DNA from: Sporanaerobacter acetigenes DSM 13106 | Lineage (GTDB): Bacteria; Bacillota; Clostridia; Tissierellales; Sporanaerobacteraceae | Assembly (NCBI RefSeq): GCF_900130025.1 | Contig: NZ_FQXR01000017.1 | Location: forward strand, 1-46,489 | Direction: 5' to 3' | Length of the DNA: 46,489 nucleotides | Shown: positions 1 to 10,283 of the stretch, one piece after another | Numbering within the stretch: position 1 is the stretch's first letter | Layout of the letters: the number at the start of each line of letters is the position of its first letter | The notes under the pieces: generated by a model | What the model was told of the DNA's origin: nothing | Seen by the model: the letters and a program-made list of their open reading frames with translations, nothing else | Database searches by the model: none | Translations under genes and position numbers: made by a program

Positions 1-152
1 CAGGAGATACACTATACAGTATAGGTCAAATGTTTAATGTATCAGTGCAGGCATTGATAGCAGCAAATCCAGGAATCGATCCAAACAACCTACAGATAGG
101 TCAAGTGATATGTATTCCAAGGCCAAGACCATGGCCATGTCCAAGAGGATAA
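1..152 (+). CDS. LysM domain protein, C-terminal end (partial)
   Basis: The reading frame enters from the left edge (first full codon at base 3) and ends with TAA at 150-152. It reads GDTLYSIGQMFNVSVQALIA, then AANPGIDPNNLQIGQVICIP and a short PRPRPWPCPRG tail. This is a textbook LysM repeat (G-D-T-L-Y start, central AANPGI, closing GQVICIP). LysM domains bind N-acetylglucosamine-containing glycans such as peptidoglycan, so this is likely an envelope or spore-coat protein. The proline-rich tail with one Cys is typical of clostridial LysM proteins. The N-terminal part lies outside the window, so full length and any catalytic domain are unknown. A strong terminator follows 6 bases after the stop. 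Confidence 0.85.
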   Translation, partial: GDTLYSIGQMFNVSVQALIAANPGIDPNNLQIGQVICIPRPRPWPCPRG

Positions 153-157
153 TAGAA

Positions 158-195
158 AATAGCCTGGATAAATATATTATCTGGGCTATTTTTTT
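158..195 (+). terminator. Intrinsic terminator after the LysM gene
   Basis: A 14-bp stem (158-171 with 177-190, two G-U pairs) and a 5-base loop are followed by a T-run (189-195). It ends the LysM transcript. Confidence 0.8.
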
Positions 196-327
196 AGGGT
201 TAAAGCAAGAAGAGCGATTTAATTTTAGTCATTCTTTTGGTATCTTTTTTGTAATCCATAGGAAAGTTCTAGATTTCGTTAATAAAAAACTTTCTGAAAT
301 GGTTTTTAAAAAGGCTTCCTTGATTTT

Positions 328-355
328 AAATGCTTCCAATGGAAGCATTTTTTAT
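328..355 (+). terminator. Second intrinsic terminator-like hairpin
   Basis: Perfect 10-bp stem AAATGCTTCC (328-337), loop AAT, GGAAGCATTT (341-350), then TTT-A-TTTTT. No gene lies between this and the preceding terminator, so it is either a back-up terminator or the end of a small unannotated transcript in 196-327. Confidence 0.7.
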
Positions 356-477
356 TTTTGATGAGATAAATTGGAGTTGGAATTAAAAAAACTATTGCTA
401 ATTTGCATACCATGAAGGATTTAAACATAATCTAAAAATAGGGTAATAATAGGACTTTTGAGGGCCTGTAGAAACAT
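356..477. other. Intergenic stretch without recognised features
   Basis: The gap between the LysM gene and the activase gene runs from 153 to 612. Apart from two terminators, one promoter and one leader hairpin listed separately, I see no coding potential or RNA structure in it. Confidence 0.6.
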
Positions 478-506
478 TTGTAAGTTCTTAAAACTTGTGA
501 TATAAT
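478..506 (+). promoter_or_regulatory. Sigma-A type promoter of the activase gene
   Basis: TTGTAA (478-483), 17-bp spacer, TATAAT (501-506). Transcription would start near 513, giving a leader of about 105 bases before the gene. Confidence 0.7.
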
Positions 507-538
507 TCGTATAAAGTTAATCTAACTCAAATATTTAT

Positions 539-574
539 TTTGGTATTTGGCGTGAGTCTTTTACCAAATTTTTT
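539..574 (+). promoter_or_regulatory. Terminator-like hairpin in the leader of the activase gene
   Basis: TTTGGTA (539-545) pairs with TACCAAA (562-568) and is followed by six T (569-574). It lies between the promoter and the start codon. The stem is short and AT-rich, so it may be only a weak attenuator or of no consequence. No competing antiterminator was found. Confidence 0.35.
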
Positions 575-618
575 GTATATAGAATATAAGGGAGGTAAAG
601 GCCTAAGGCTGGGTGTAT

Positions 619-3600
619 ATGAAAACATTACATTTAGGATTGGATGTAGGTTCAACAACTGTAAAGCTGGTAGTATTAAACAACAAGTTTGAAATACTTT
701 TTAGTAGTTATAAGAGACATTTTTCAGATATAAAAAGCAGTGTTAAAGATTTGGTACTTGAAGCTTATTCTAGATTTAAAAATGAGGACATAACTATAAT
801 GGTTACTGGATCAGGAGGATTGGCAGTCAATAAATGGCTTGAAATTCCTTTTATTCAAGAAGTTGTTGCGTCTACTACAGCAATTAGAAAATTTATTCCT
901 AAAACTGATGTAGCTGTAGAACTTGGTGGTGAAGATGCAAAGATAACTTACTTTGATGGTGGAATAGATCAAAGAATGAACAGTATGTGTGCTGGAGGAA
1001 CAGGTGCATTTATAGATCAAATGGCATCTTTGCTAGAGACAGATGCAGAAGGATTAAATAAACTTTCCCAAAAGCACAAGGCAATATATCCTATAGCTTC
1101 TAGATGTGGAGTGTTTGCAAAGACAGACATTCAAGCATTGATAAATCAAGGGGCTAGTAAGGAAGATATTGCTGCCAGTGTATTTCAATCTGTTGTGAAT
1201 CAAACAATAACTAGTCTTGCTTGTGGAAGACCCATAAAGGGGAATGTGGCTTTTTTAGGTGGACCACTTCATTTCTTATCTGAACTTAGGGAAAGATATA
1301 TAGAAACATTAAAACTTAAAGATGAAGAAGTTATATATCCAGAAAATGCACAATTGTTTGTTGCTATAGGGGCAGCTATTGCTTCAATAGAGGGAAAAGA
1401 AATTAGTTTTCAAGAGTTGAGGGATAGGCTTATTTGCTTGGATAAACCTATAGATATGGAAGTGAAAAGATTAAGGTCTCTTTTTTTAGATGAAGATGAA
1501 CTTACAAAGTTTAGAGAAGAACATAAGACACATAAATTAATTGAAAAGGATATAAAAACTTTTAGCGGAAAATGTTTTTTAGGAATAGATGCAGGATCAA
1601 CTACTACTAAAGTTGTCCTTATAGATGAAGAAAACAATATATTATATTCTTATTATGGAAACAATCAAGGAAAACCATTGGAATTAGTAGTGAAAATACT
1701 TAAAGAAGTTTATTCTTCTTTGCCAAAGGGTGGATATATTGCTTATTCTGCGGTTACAGGATATGGAGAAGAGCTTATAAAAGCAGCACTTCACGTAGAT
1801 GAAGGAGAAGTGGAGACTATTGCTCACTACAAGGCTGCAAATTATTTTCTTCCTGGAGTAGATTTTATACTTGATATTGGTGGACAAGATATGAAATGTA
1901 TGAGGATAAAGGATGGAGTTATTGATAGCATTCTTTTGAATGAAGCTTGTTCTTCAGGTTGTGGTTCTTTTATTGAAACATTTGCTCATTCAGTAAATAT
2001 GAGTGCAGAAGAGTTTTTACAAGAAGCTCTTATGGCAGAAAATCCTGTGGACTTAGGTTCCAGATGTACAGTATTTATGAATTCTAAAGTAAAACAGGCT
2101 CAAAAAGAAAGTGCTACTCTTGGAGATATAGCTGCAGGTCTTTCTTATTCAGTCATAAAAAATGCTTTGCAAAAAGTAATAAAGATAAGAGATCCAGAAC
2201 AAATGGGAGAAAAAATAGTAGTTCAAGGTGGTACTTTTTATAGTGATGCTATACTCCGAAGTTTTGAATTGGTTTCAGGGAGAAAGGCTGTGCGCCCTGA
2301 TGATCCAGGACTTATGGGTGCCCTTGGAGCAGCCCTTATAGCTAAAGAACGATACAATCCTAAAACAAGCACATCTTTAGTAGATAGTGATAAATTAGAT
2401 AGTTTTTCTTATAGTACGAAGATGAGAAGATGCGGAGGTTGCGGTAACAACTGTCTTTTGACCATAAATATGTTCTCCGATGGAAATAGATACATAACTG
2501 GGAACAGATGTGAAAAAGGAGCTGGACTTACCAACAAGAAAAAAGATGTACCTAATCTCTTTGAATATAAATATAAAAAGACTTTTGACTATACTCCGTT
2601 AGGTGAAGAAGAAGCTAAAAGAGGAATTATAGGTATTCCCAGAGTGTTAAATATGTATGAAAATTATCCATTTTGGTTTACTTTTTTCACTGAGTTGGGT
2701 TATAGAGTAGTTTTGTCTGGAAACTCAAATAGAGAACTTTACGAAAAAGGAATAGGAACTATACCAAGCGAAACAATTTGTTATCCAGCGAAATTAGCTC
2801 ATGGTCATATTGTGGATTTAATAGACAAAGGGGTAAAGACTATATTTTATCCATGCATTTTCTATGAAAAGAAAGAGGATGAAAACGCAAATAATCATTT
2901 AAATTGTCCTGTTGTAACTTCATACCCAGAAGTTATAAAGCACAATATGGATGAAATTAGAGAAAATAATATACAATTTTTAAATCCATTTTTAACTTTG
3001 GATGATAAAGAAGGACTTAAAAAGGGACTTATAAAAGGTTTAAAGGAACTATCTATATCAAAAAGAGATATTGAAAAAGCAGTAGATATTGCTTGGGATG
3101 AAAAACAAAGATATAAAGAAGATATAAGAAAAAAAGGTGAAGAAGTACTTGAATACTTAAAGCAACATAATATGGAAGGAATAGTACTCGCTGGCAGACC
3201 ATATCATATAGATCCAGAAATAAATCATGGTATTCCAAATTTAATTTCTTCATTGGGGATTGCTGTATTAACTGAAGATTCAGTATGCCATTTAGAGGGA
3301 GTGGAAAGACCACTACGAGTAGTTGATCAATGGACTTATCATTCTAGACTTTACAATGCAGCTAATTTTGTAGCAAAAGAAAGGAATTTAGAACTTGTTC
3401 AACTAAATTCTTTTGGGTGTGGGTTAGATGCAGTGACTACTGACCAAGTACAAGAGATATTGGCAAATTATGAAAAAATATATACTGTGTTAAAGATAGA
3501 TGAAGTGAACAATCTAGGCGCAGTAAAAATAAGATTGCGTTCATTGATAGCAGCAGTGCAAGAAAGAGATAAAAATGGGTTTGAACCTACAAGGGTAGGA

Positions 3601-4890
3601 GAGTTGTCAAAGCGAGTTATATTTACTACAGAAATGAGAGAAAAGCATACAATACTTGCGCCACAGATGGCTCCTATTCACTTTAAATTGTTGCAAGAAG
3701 CTGTGAATACTTGCGGATACAATTTCGAAATATTGCCTTCAGTGGATAAAAAAGCTATTGATGAAGGGCTCAAATATGTAAACAATGATGCGTGTTATCC
3801 ATCTATAATAGTAGTTGGACAGTTTATAAATGCGTTGAAATCGGGGAAATATGATTTAGATAACACATCAGTTTTGATGACTCAAACAGGAGGAGTATGT
3901 AGAGCTTCGAATTATATAGGATTTATAAGAAAGGCTTTAAAAGATGCTGGACTTGAACAGGTACCAGTTATAAGTGTAAACCCATATGGGATGGAAGCTA
4001 ATCCTGGTTTTACTTATTCCATGGATATGGCTAGAAAGGGAATCATGGCTGTAATGTACGGTGATCTCCTCATGAGGGTTCTATATAGAGTGAGACCCTA
4101 TGAAAAAATAAAAGGTTCTGCCAATCTTTTGTTTGAAAAGTGGATGGAAAAATGCATAGAATCTGTAAAGGTTGGAGATAAAAAAGTCTTCATAGAAAAT
4201 GTTGAAGGAATAGTTAGGGATTTTGATGAATTAGAAATAGAAAAAATTCAAAAACCAAAGGTAGGGATTGTTGGAGAAATACTTGTCAAATACCATCCTA
4301 CAGCTAATAATGATATTGTGGGTATTCTTGAAGATGAAGGTGCAGAGGTTGTAGTACCAGATTTGACGGATTTCTTGATGTATTGTGCATATAATGAAAC
4401 TTTTAAATACAAATATCTATCTAAGGCAAGGCTCAATAAATTTGTAGGAGATGTGGCCATATTGTATATGGAACACTATAGGAAACCTTTAAAGAAAGCA
4501 TTGAAAAAGAGTAAGAGATTTAATACACCTATGAAGATACAAAAATTGGCTGATGCAGTATCACCATTGGTATCAGTAGGAAATCAAGCTGGGGAAGGGT
4601 GGCTTCTAACTGCAGAAATGGTAGAACTGATAGAAAGTGGTGTCGAAAACATAGTGTGTGTTCAACCTTTTGGATGTCTTCCAAATCATGTGACGGGAAA
4701 AGGAATGATTAAAGCTATAAAAGAAAAATACCCTAAGGCCAATATTGTTGCAATAGATTATGACCCTGGGGCAAGTGAAGTAAATCAATTGAATAGATTG
4801 AAACTGATGCTTTCGGCAGCTCAAGACAATTTAAAGGACGATTTAGGAAGTTCAGAAGAAGATGAATCACTTAGTTCATATAATTCATGA
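619..4890 (+). CDS. Tandem acyl-CoA dehydratase activase-type ATPase (BadF/BcrA family, DUF2229)
   Basis: A very large (about 1,423 aa) relative of the ATP-dependent activators of 2-hydroxyacyl-CoA and benzoyl-CoA dehydratases/reductases. Two ASKHA ATPase modules are visible: the first with DVGSTTVK near residue 9 and cysteines at about 124 (MCAGGTGAF) and 163 (SRCGVF); the second with DAGSTTTK near 324 and cysteines at about 444 and 483 (SRCTVF). In HgdC-type activators such cysteines bind a [4Fe-4S] cluster between subunits. A cysteine cluster CGGCGNNC follows at 605-612, then a DUF2229 region and a C-terminal part resembling the HgdB-type dehydratase component. ATG 619 is preferred over GTG 613 because AAGG lies about 10 bases upstream. 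This fused architecture is common in Clostridia, but its substrate is not established. No dehydratase alpha/beta genes are adjacent. The last 70 bp overlap the convergent radical SAM gene. Confidence 0.85.
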   Translation: MKTLHLGLDVGSTTVKLVVLNNKFEILFSSYKRHFSDIKSSVKDLVLEAYSRFKNEDITIMVTGSGGLAVNKWLEIPFIQEVVASTTAIRKFIPKTDVAVELGGEDAKITYFDGGIDQRMNSMCAGGTGAFIDQMASLLETDAEGLNKLSQKHKAIYPIASRCGVFAKTDIQALINQGASKEDIAASVFQSVVNQTITSLACGRPIKGNVAFLGGPLHFLSELRERYIETLKLKDEEVIYPENAQLFVAIGAAIASIEGKEISFQELRDRLICLDKPIDMEVKRLRSLFLDEDELTKFREEHKTHKLIEKDIKTFSGKCFLGIDAGSTTTKVVLIDEENNILYSYYGNNQGKPLELVVKILKEVYSSLPKGGYIAYSAVTGYGEELIKAALHVDEGEVETIAHYKAANYFLPGVDFILDIGGQDMKCMRIKDGVIDSILLNEACSSGCGSFIETFAHSVNMSAEEFLQEALMAENPVDLGSRCTVFMNSKVKQAQKESATLGDIAAGLSYSVIKNALQKVIKIRDPEQMGEKIVVQGGTFYSDAILRSFELVSGRKAVRPDDPGLMGALGAALIAKERYNPKTSTSLVDSDKLDSFSYSTKMRRCGGCGNNCLLTINMFSDGNRYITGNRCEKGAGLTNKKKDVPNLFEYKYKKTFDYTPLGEEEAKRGIIGIPRVLNMYENYPFWFTFFTELGYRVVLSGNSNRELYEKGIGTIPSETICYPAKLAHGHIVDLIDKGVKTIFYPCIFYEKKEDENANNHLNCPVVTSYPEVIKHNMDEIRENNIQFLNPFLTLDDKEGLKKGLIKGLKELSISKRDIEKAVDIAWDEKQRYKEDIRKKGEEVLEYLKQHNMEGIVLAGRPYHIDPEINHGIPNLISSLGIAVLTEDSVCHLEGVERPLRVVDQWTYHSRLYNAANFVAKERNLELVQLNSFGCGLDAVTTDQVQEILANYEKIYTVLKIDEVNNLGAVKIRLRSLIAAVQERDKNGFEPTRVGELSKRVIFTTEMREKHTILAPQMAPIHFKLLQEAVNTCGYNFEILPSVDKKAIDEGLKYVNNDACYPSIIVVGQFINALKSGKYDLDNTSVLMTQTGGVCRASNYIGFIRKALKDAGLEQVPVISVNPYGMEANPGFTYSMDMARKGIMAVMYGDLLMRVLYRVRPYEKIKGSANLLFEKWMEKCIESVKVGDKKVFIENVEGIVRDFDELEIEKIQKPKVGIVGEILVKYHPTANNDIVGILEDEGAEVVVPDLTDFLMYCAYNETFKYKYLSKARLNKFVGDVAILYMEHYRKPLKKALKKSKRFNTPMKIQKLADAVSPLVSVGNQAGEGWLLTAEMVELIESGVENIVCVQPFGCLPNHVTGKGMIKAIKEKYPKANIVAIDYDPGASEVNQLNRLKLMLSAAQDNLKDDLGSSEEDESLSSYNS

Positions 4891-6221
4891 TATATATTTC
4901 CATTTTCTTTTTCTGACTGTTTGTTGAAAAATGTTTTTCCAAAATTAGCAGCTATCCACAGGCCTAGTCGTCTCATACCTGCTTCAAAGCCGAAAAGCTT
5001 AAATATTTTCATAGCTCCGCTGAAAGAGTAAAAACTTTTTACAGCATGGAAAAATTCGGACTGTAATTTCCAAGGAGACATGTTTTTGGGCTGGAATACT
5101 ACATTCATCATATCGTAGTACTGCCAGTCCTTTATTATAATTCTATCTTCTTTTTCGAATTGTTCATAAAGTGGGGTTCCTGGATATGGTGTCAAGACTG
5201 CAGGTTGTAATTGATATGCATTAATTTTTTTTGTAAATTCCACAGAATTTCTTATATCTTCTACTGTATCATAGTCAAGACCTAGTACAATACTTGCTAT
5301 GAGCTTTATTTTATATTTTGCAAGCATTTCACCTGCTTTTTCTATATCTTCGATTTTTTGTTTTTTATCTATATAGTCTAAGGATTTTTGATTTAAGGAC
5401 TCAATCCCTATAAGGACTCTGTTTAGATGAGCATCTCTTAAGAGAACTAGTAGTTCTTCATCATTTGCCAAATCGGTTCTTCCAAAGAAAAATGTTTCTT
5501 TAAACACAAGCTTATTTTCAATCATTTTTCTGAGTATTTCTTTTGCTCTAATTTTGTTGGCAGTGAAATTGTCATCTTCAAAGTTTACATATTTAAATCC
5601 CATTTTTTTATACATTTCAAGTTCTTTTATTACATTGTCAGGAGTTCTTTGTCTATAAGGATAAAACATTCTTGAGGTAGTACAAAATATGCAGCTAAAG
5701 GGGCATCCTCTAGAAGTCATGACATTGGCTGCATTGCATGGAGTTTTCAATAGGGAATAATCTGGGAATGGTATTTTGTCCAAGTCTTTAACAGGTGGGG
5801 CATAAACTATTTTTTCCTTTATATTTCCTTCAATTATATCTACTATTATATTTTCGGCTTCACCTACAATTACTTGGTCAGCGTGTTTAAGTCCTTCTTC
5901 AGGGAAACCAGAAACATGCATACCACCAAGGATGACTCTTTTTTTGTATTCGTTTCTTAAAATATCAGCTAGTTCGTAAGCTCTTGTTGCATTGGAAGTC
6001 ATAGTATATATTCCTACAGTATCTGCATCCAATATATTTTCTGGTTTTAAATCTTTATAAAGCTCCTCATATACTTCTACATCATGACCAGCTTCTTTAA
6101 GTATTCTTCCCAAAATTAATGGTCCAGTTATTGAATTTTTCTGCCCATAAAAGGAGCCACCGAGTCTATAGATAGAATTTCTTCTAATGTCAGCTGCAGG
6201 AGTTATGAATACAATTTTCAT
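4821..6221 (-). CDS. B12-binding-type radical SAM protein
   Basis: 466 aa. The N-terminal 150 residues form a Rossmann-like cobalamin-binding domain ([41 protein letters not shown]). The radical SAM core follows with the cluster motif C173-P-F-S-C177-I-F-C180. Members with this layout perform methylations or C-C chemistry on lipids, cofactors or natural products; the substrate cannot be read from the sequence. The layout resembles hopanoid- and phosphonate-type class B methylases. The start has AGGAGATG upstream. The Ser-rich C-terminus ([12 protein letters not shown]) is encoded by the 70 bp that overlap, antisense, the end of the activase gene. Confidence 0.8.
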   Translation of the reverse strand: MKIVFITPAADIRRNSIYRLGGSFYGQKNSITGPLILGRILKEAGHDVEVYEELYKDLKPENILDADTVGIYTMTSNATRAYELADILRNEYKKRVILGGMHVSGFPEEGLKHADQVIVGEAENIIVDIIEGNIKEKIVYAPPVKDLDKIPFPDYSLLKTPCNAANVMTSRGCPFSCIFCTTSRMFYPYRQRTPDNVIKELEMYKKMGFKYVNFEDDNFTANKIRAKEILRKMIENKLVFKETFFFGRTDLANDEELLVLLRDAHLNRVLIGIESLNQKSLDYIDKKQKIEDIEKAGEMLAKYKIKLIASIVLGLDYDTVEDIRNSVEFTKKINAYQLQPAVLTPYPGTPLYEQFEKEDRIIIKDWQYYDMMNVVFQPKNMSPWKLQSEFFHAVKSFYSFSGAMKIFKLFGFEAGMRRLGLWIAANFGKTFFNKQSEKENGNIYHELYELSDSSSSELPKSSFKLS

Positions 6222-6257
6222 TAAATCATCTCCTAATATAAAAATATCTATATTAGT

Positions 6258-6285
6258 AGTATATCAAATTGTACGAAAAGTTCAA
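6258..6285 (-). promoter_or_regulatory. Promoter of the radical SAM gene
   Basis: On the minus strand: TTGAAC (6280-6285), 16-bp spacer, TATACT (6258-6263) preceded by an extended TG. Confidence 0.6.
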
Positions 6286-6303
6286 CATGTGGACATAAAT
6301 CAC

Positions 6304-6332
6304 AAAAAAATAGCTGGCTGTCCAGCTATTTT
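6304..6332 (-). terminator. Terminator of the aldehyde dehydrogenase gene
   Basis: An 11-bp stem AAAATAGCTGG/CCAGCTATTTT (6307-6317 with 6322-6332) is followed on the minus strand by a T-run. The stem contains the stop codon of the dehydrogenase gene. Confidence 0.8.
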
Positions 6333-7681
6333 AAAAATTTCTTTATAGTATTTATTTTATCTTTGTATGGTGGATACCTAAAATTTGGGTCAAATGCATT
6401 GCTCCTTTTTAGAACACTTTTATAGTGAGTAAAAGTATCAAAACTTTTCTTGCCATGATAGCTACCCATTCCACTATTTCCTACGCCTCCAAAAGGCAAA
6501 TAGGGACTTGAAAGATGCATTATGGTATCATTTATACATCCACCTCCATAGGAAGTATTTTTAATGACCTTTTCTACCTTTTCATTGTCTGTTGAGAAGA
6601 AGTAGAGAGCTAGTGGTTTAGGATGAGCATTAACTACTTTTATAGCCTCGTCTAAATCTTCATATTCTAAGATAGGGAAAATAGGACCAAAAATTTCTTC
6701 TCCCATTATAGGGCTATCCCAAGTTACTTCATCCATAAGAGTAGGAGAAATAAAAAGAGCTTCTCTATCATGTTTTCCGCCATAAATTATATTTCCACTT
6801 TGGAGTAATCCGAACAATCTATTAAACTGTTTTTCATTTATAATCCTTATGTAGTCAGGATTATCTTTTTGATTTTTTCCATAAAACTCTTCAATGTATT
6901 TAATAATGTTTTTTATTAATACATTCTTTATGCTCTTGTGTACTAATAGATAATCTGGTGCAACACAGGTTTGACCTGAATTTAAAAATTTCCCCCATAC
7001 TATTCTTTTGGCAAATAAGTCCATATCTCCATCTTTATCTACTATACAAGGACTTTTCCCTCCCAATTCCAAGGTGACCGGCGTTAAATGTTTTGCAGCT
7101 TTTTCCATGACTAATTTTCCTATGGGAACGCTACCAGTATAAAAAATATAGTCAAATTTTTCATCTAATAAAGCTTTGCTTTCTTCTCCTTTAGCCACGA
7201 AGATGTATTCTCTGTTGAAATTAGAGTTTATCAGTTCTTCTAATACTTTACTTGTATGATGTGATGTGCTAGAAGGCTTTATTATAGCTGTATTTCCTGC
7301 GGCTATGCTACCTATAAGTGGTGTTATAGATAGTTGAAATGGATAATTCCATGGAGAGATGATGAATGTATTTCCATAGGGTTCTGGATATATATAACTT
7401 TTAGCCTTGAAGTCAGTCAAAGGAGTTTTAACTTTTTTAGGTTTAACCCATTTTTTTAAGTTTTTGTTTGTGTAGGTTATTTCACTTAGCGATATTCCTA
7501 TTTCTGTAGAATAGGATTCAAATTGGGATTTATTTAAGTCTTTTTTCAATCCTTCCATAATATATTTTTCATTTTTTAATATTATATCTTTTAATTTATT
7601 TAAACTTGCCATTCTAAAATTTAATTCTCTAGTAATACCCGAACTATAGAAACTTCTTTGCTCTTCTAAAATAGAGTTCAT
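6326..7681 (-). CDS. Aldehyde dehydrogenase (ALDH class-3-like)
   Basis: 451 aa, the short membrane-anchor-less class 3 length. It oxidises aldehydes to acids with NAD(P)+. Visible motifs are the Rossmann/substrate segment ISPWNYPFQLS (about 108-118), general base Glu205 in LELGGKSP, catalytic Cys239 in NSGQTCVAPDY, EEIFGP in the second half, and the C-terminal PFGGVGNSGMG. Start ATG has GGGGTG upstream. It is monocistronic, with its own terminator and a promoter embedded in a large palindrome. Likely role: detoxification or oxidation of medium- or long-chain aldehydes (inference). Confidence 0.9.
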   Translation of the reverse strand: MNSILEEQRSFYSSGITRELNFRMASLNKLKDIILKNEKYIMEGLKKDLNKSQFESYSTEIGISLSEITYTNKNLKKWVKPKKVKTPLTDFKAKSYIYPEPYGNTFIISPWNYPFQLSITPLIGSIAAGNTAIIKPSSTSHHTSKVLEELINSNFNREYIFVAKGEESKALLDEKFDYIFYTGSVPIGKLVMEKAAKHLTPVTLELGGKSPCIVDKDGDMDLFAKRIVWGKFLNSGQTCVAPDYLLVHKSIKNVLIKNIIKYIEEFYGKNQKDNPDYIRIINEKQFNRLFGLLQSGNIIYGGKHDREALFISPTLMDEVTWDSPIMGEEIFGPIFPILEYEDLDEAIKVVNAHPKPLALYFFSTDNEKVEKVIKNTSYGGGCINDTIMHLSSPYLPFGGVGNSGMGSYHGKKSFDTFTHYKSVLKRSNAFDPNFRYPPYKDKINTIKKFLK

Positions 7682-7696
7682 ATCTATTTCACCCCT

Positions 7697-7736
7697 TTAT
7701 CAATATTTACTTTAATTATACCCTAAATATTGATAA
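7697..7736. promoter_or_regulatory. Perfect 13-bp inverted repeat around the aldehyde dehydrogenase promoter
   Basis: TTATCAATATTTA (7697-7709) and its exact reverse complement TAAATATTGATAA (7724-7736) flank a 14-bp centre. The centre contains a minus-strand -10 box TATAAT (plus-strand ATTATA at 7715-7720). A dimeric repressor bound here would block RNA polymerase. The regulator is not identifiable from this window. Confidence 0.6.
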
Positions 7737-7786
7737 TGTTCATATTTGATTTGTAACTCTTTTGTAATGCTTTCCACTTAAAATTT

Positions 7787-7795
7787 TGGTATAAT
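7787..7795 (+). promoter_or_regulatory. Extended -10 promoter of the lipoprotein gene
   Basis: TGG-TATAAT at 7787-7795 with no good -35 box. The TSS would be near 7802, 38 bases before the ATG. Confidence 0.55.
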
Positions 7796-7839
7796 TACAA
7801 TGAGAAGGAACCCATAAAATTAACGAGAGAGGTAATGAT

Positions 7840-8802
7840 ATGAAAAACAAGAAACATTTGGTGTTAATTTTTGTTTTAGCAATACTAGTGCTTGTTTCAG
7901 GGTGTACAAAGAAAAAGGATTCTAAAAAAGAAAACAAACCAGTTCAAAGCATAGATGAGGAAATGGCAAAGGTAGAAGAAAATAAAATAAAAAAGATAAT
8001 GGATGATTTTAGAGTATTGATATCAGAAAACAAAGAGCCCTATGAAATAATAAAGTTTATTGATGAGAATATAGATCAAACATCTGAAGTAGAGGCAGCG
8101 GAAATGATTAAAGAGTTTGAATTAGTTCAAGAAAAATACATGAATATATATGCTGAAGAACTCTATAAATCCAATAGGCAAGAAATATTAAATTTAACTT
8201 TTCCAAATGGAGAATATGATCCACAAAAGCTTGATGCTATAGAAGATGGAGAATTGAAACAACTTGTAACTAAAATTGCTGAAAGCAAATATAAGCTTAT
8301 AAATGTTGAAGGCTCGTTCTTTCCTATAATTGATTATGGAAGTTTTAAGAAGTATGAAAAATACTTGTCTGAAGATATGAAGGGATATTTAAACATTAAA
8401 TCTTTAGAATCAGATAGTCCTTCAATGACAGATGGGGGTCTTATTATTACTTGGGACGAACTAGCTAATAGACTCATAAAAACAGAGAAATACTTGATGA
8501 AGTATCCAGAAGGACTAAAAAATGAAGAAATACTAAGGTTATATGGAGAATATTTGATAAAGTATATGTCAGGAGGAGATAATACTCCTATATATAATAT
8601 GGAAGATAATAAAATACTTGAAGATGTTCTTGAAAGCTATAAAAAGACAATAGTTAATAATAAAAACACTATTACAGCTGATATTATGAGTAAGTATTTA
8701 AAACTTATTGGAGAAAATGAGTATATTGTAGATGATGTTCTCACATCTAAAGTAGTAGATTTATACAATGAAGCTATAGATAGATTAGAAGAACATAAAT
8801 AA
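7840..8802 (+). CDS. Predicted lipoprotein of unknown function
   Basis: 320 aa. The N-terminus is a lipoprotein signal peptide: basic start MKNKKH, hydrophobic VLIFVLAILVLV, and lipobox LVSGC with Cys at 22. A charged Lys/Glu-rich linker follows. The rest is acidic, mostly alpha-helical and without a motif I recognise. It would be exported and anchored to the outer face of the membrane. GAGAGG lies 7 bases before the ATG. It is flanked by its own promoter and a strong terminator, so it is a single-gene unit. Confidence 0.75.
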   Translation: MKNKKHLVLIFVLAILVLVSGCTKKKDSKKENKPVQSIDEEMAKVEENKIKKIMDDFRVLISENKEPYEIIKFIDENIDQTSEVEAAEMIKEFELVQEKYMNIYAEELYKSNRQEILNLTFPNGEYDPQKLDAIEDGELKQLVTKIAESKYKLINVEGSFFPIIDYGSFKKYEKYLSEDMKGYLNIKSLESDSPSMTDGGLIITWDELANRLIKTEKYLMKYPEGLKNEEILRLYGEYLIKYMSGGDNTPIYNMEDNKILEDVLESYKKTIVNNKNTITADIMSKYLKLIGENEYIVDDVLTSKVVDLYNEAIDRLEEHK

Positions 8803-8812
8803 GCCCACCACT

Positions 8813-8860
8813 GGCATAGTTCCGAAACCCCTTCAACAACAAAGGAACTATGCCTTTTTT
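8813..8860 (+). terminator. Terminator of the lipoprotein gene
   Basis: GGCATAGTTCC (8813-8823) pairs exactly with GGAACTATGCC (8844-8854) across a 20-base loop and is followed by six T. Confidence 0.8.
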
Positions 8861-8865
8861 ATACT

Positions 8866-10155
8866 TTATGTCCATCTGAGACCTTTAGGATAATGGTTTT
8901 TCACGAAATTGTCAGTTACTTTTCCCCAGCCTATTGAATATCCATCTATAAGTATTAAATTCCAACTATTTTCTGAATTGAATTTAAAGGTTTGACCTTT
9001 TAAATAAGAAAGAATTTCCTCATCTTTTAAGTTTAAGGATATAGTATTTTTAGCTTCATCTTTTTTTAAGTGTAGTGCTAGTGCATGGGAAGGTTCAAAT
9101 CTATTTTTCTTTAAAGTTCCTAAGTGCAGTCCTGGTCTTATCACTCTTATACCATTTAAGTCCAAATTTTCTTCGAAAAAATAGAGATTGTTCCCAAACA
9201 AAGTGAAATAATGGTTAAAATTTGTGTTCAAATATTTGTCCTGAAACTTGAAAAAATCTTTTATATCACTTTTGCTTATTTTATCTTTTACTTTATTTAT
9301 TTTGGAGAATTTACTATCACTATTCTTTTTAAGAACAGCAATGAAATGGCCTTCACCTTTTACTTTATGTGGCCAAAGGCGAAGCAATTTTTCTAGAGAA
9401 AAATCACTATTTTCAGTTAGAAATTTTTCTATTACTTTTTCGTTTTCTTCAGGAGAAAAAGTGCAAGTAGAATATACCAATTTTCCTCCGCATTTTAGCA
9501 TATTTTTTCCACTATTCAAGATATAAAATTGCCTCTCTGAAGCATATGATATATTTTGAAGACTCCATTCGCTGATGACCTCAGGATCTTTTCTAAACAT
9601 ACCTTCACCAGAACAGGGAGCATCTATGAGAACTTTATCGAAATATCCAGAAAACTTACTAGCAAGTTTTTCAGGAGTTTCATTGGTAACTAATACATTG
9701 GAAATCCCCATTCTCTCAATGTTTTCAGAAAGTATTTGGGCTCTTTTTTGGTACAATTCATTGGATAACAAAAAACCTGTATTTTGTAGTTTTGCTGCTA
9801 TTTGAGTAGATTTCCCCCCAGGAGCTGCACAAAGGTCCAGTACCTTATCTCCTTTTTGTACATCAAGGTGTTCCACAACTGCCATGGCACTAGGTTCTTG
9901 AATATAGTATAGTCCTGCTTCATGATAGGGATGTTTCCCAGGTAAATCTTCTTTGGCATAATAAAATCCTTCTTTTACCCATGAAATATTTTCAAGGTGA
10001 AATGGATTTATTTTAAGAAATTCTTCTCTATTTATTTTTAAAGTATTTATTCTCAATCCATAAGTTCGCTTTTCATCATAGGATTTTATAAAAGAGTTAT
10101 ATTCGTCTTTTAAAAAATTTTTCATCATATTAGTAAAATCCTTTGGTAGTTCCAC
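8866..10155 (-). CDS. RsmB/NOP2/Sun-family RNA m5C methyltransferase (RsmF-like)
   Basis: 429 aa. SAM-dependent methylation of cytosine C5 in RNA, probably 16S rRNA. SAM-binding motif LDLCAAPGGKS (about 107-116); the two family cysteines are Cys181 in DAPCSGEGMF and Cys231 in YSTCTFSPEENE (nucleophile and release residue). The C-terminal 150 residues (VIRPGLHLGTLKKNRFEPSHA, then DGYSIGWGKV) match the extra RNA-binding/PUA-like part of YebU/RsmF-type enzymes. The target base cannot be assigned from sequence alone. Confidence 0.88.
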   Translation of the reverse strand: MELPKDFTNMMKNFLKDEYNSFIKSYDEKRTYGLRINTLKINREEFLKINPFHLENISWVKEGFYYAKEDLPGKHPYHEAGLYYIQEPSAMAVVEHLDVQKGDKVLDLCAAPGGKSTQIAAKLQNTGFLLSNELYQKRAQILSENIERMGISNVLVTNETPEKLASKFSGYFDKVLIDAPCSGEGMFRKDPEVISEWSLQNISYASERQFYILNSGKNMLKCGGKLVYSTCTFSPEENEKVIEKFLTENSDFSLEKLLRLWPHKVKGEGHFIAVLKKNSDSKFSKINKVKDKISKSDIKDFFKFQDKYLNTNFNHYFTLFGNNLYFFEENLDLNGIRVIRPGLHLGTLKKNRFEPSHALALHLKKDEAKNTISLNLKDEEILSYLKGQTFKFNSENSWNLILIDGYSIGWGKVTDNFVKNHYPKGLRWT

Positions 10156-10283
10156 GAAATCCCTCCTAAGCTGAAATTTTAATTTAATTTATTATATTAT
10201 AGTTATTATTCACAAATCAACCCATATTATCTTGTCATTTGATATATAATATTGTGTAGAAGAATATAAGTGGAGGGATTCTT

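Noticed and set aside
110-361. 83-codon open frame right after the LysM gene
   Set aside because: It overlaps the LysM end in another frame and runs across two terminators; composition and lack of ribosome binding site suggest no gene.
10220-10283. Promoter for the DJ-1 gene (TATAAT at 10245)
   Set aside because: A -10 box is present, but no -35 at proper spacing and no extended TG; left out as too weak.
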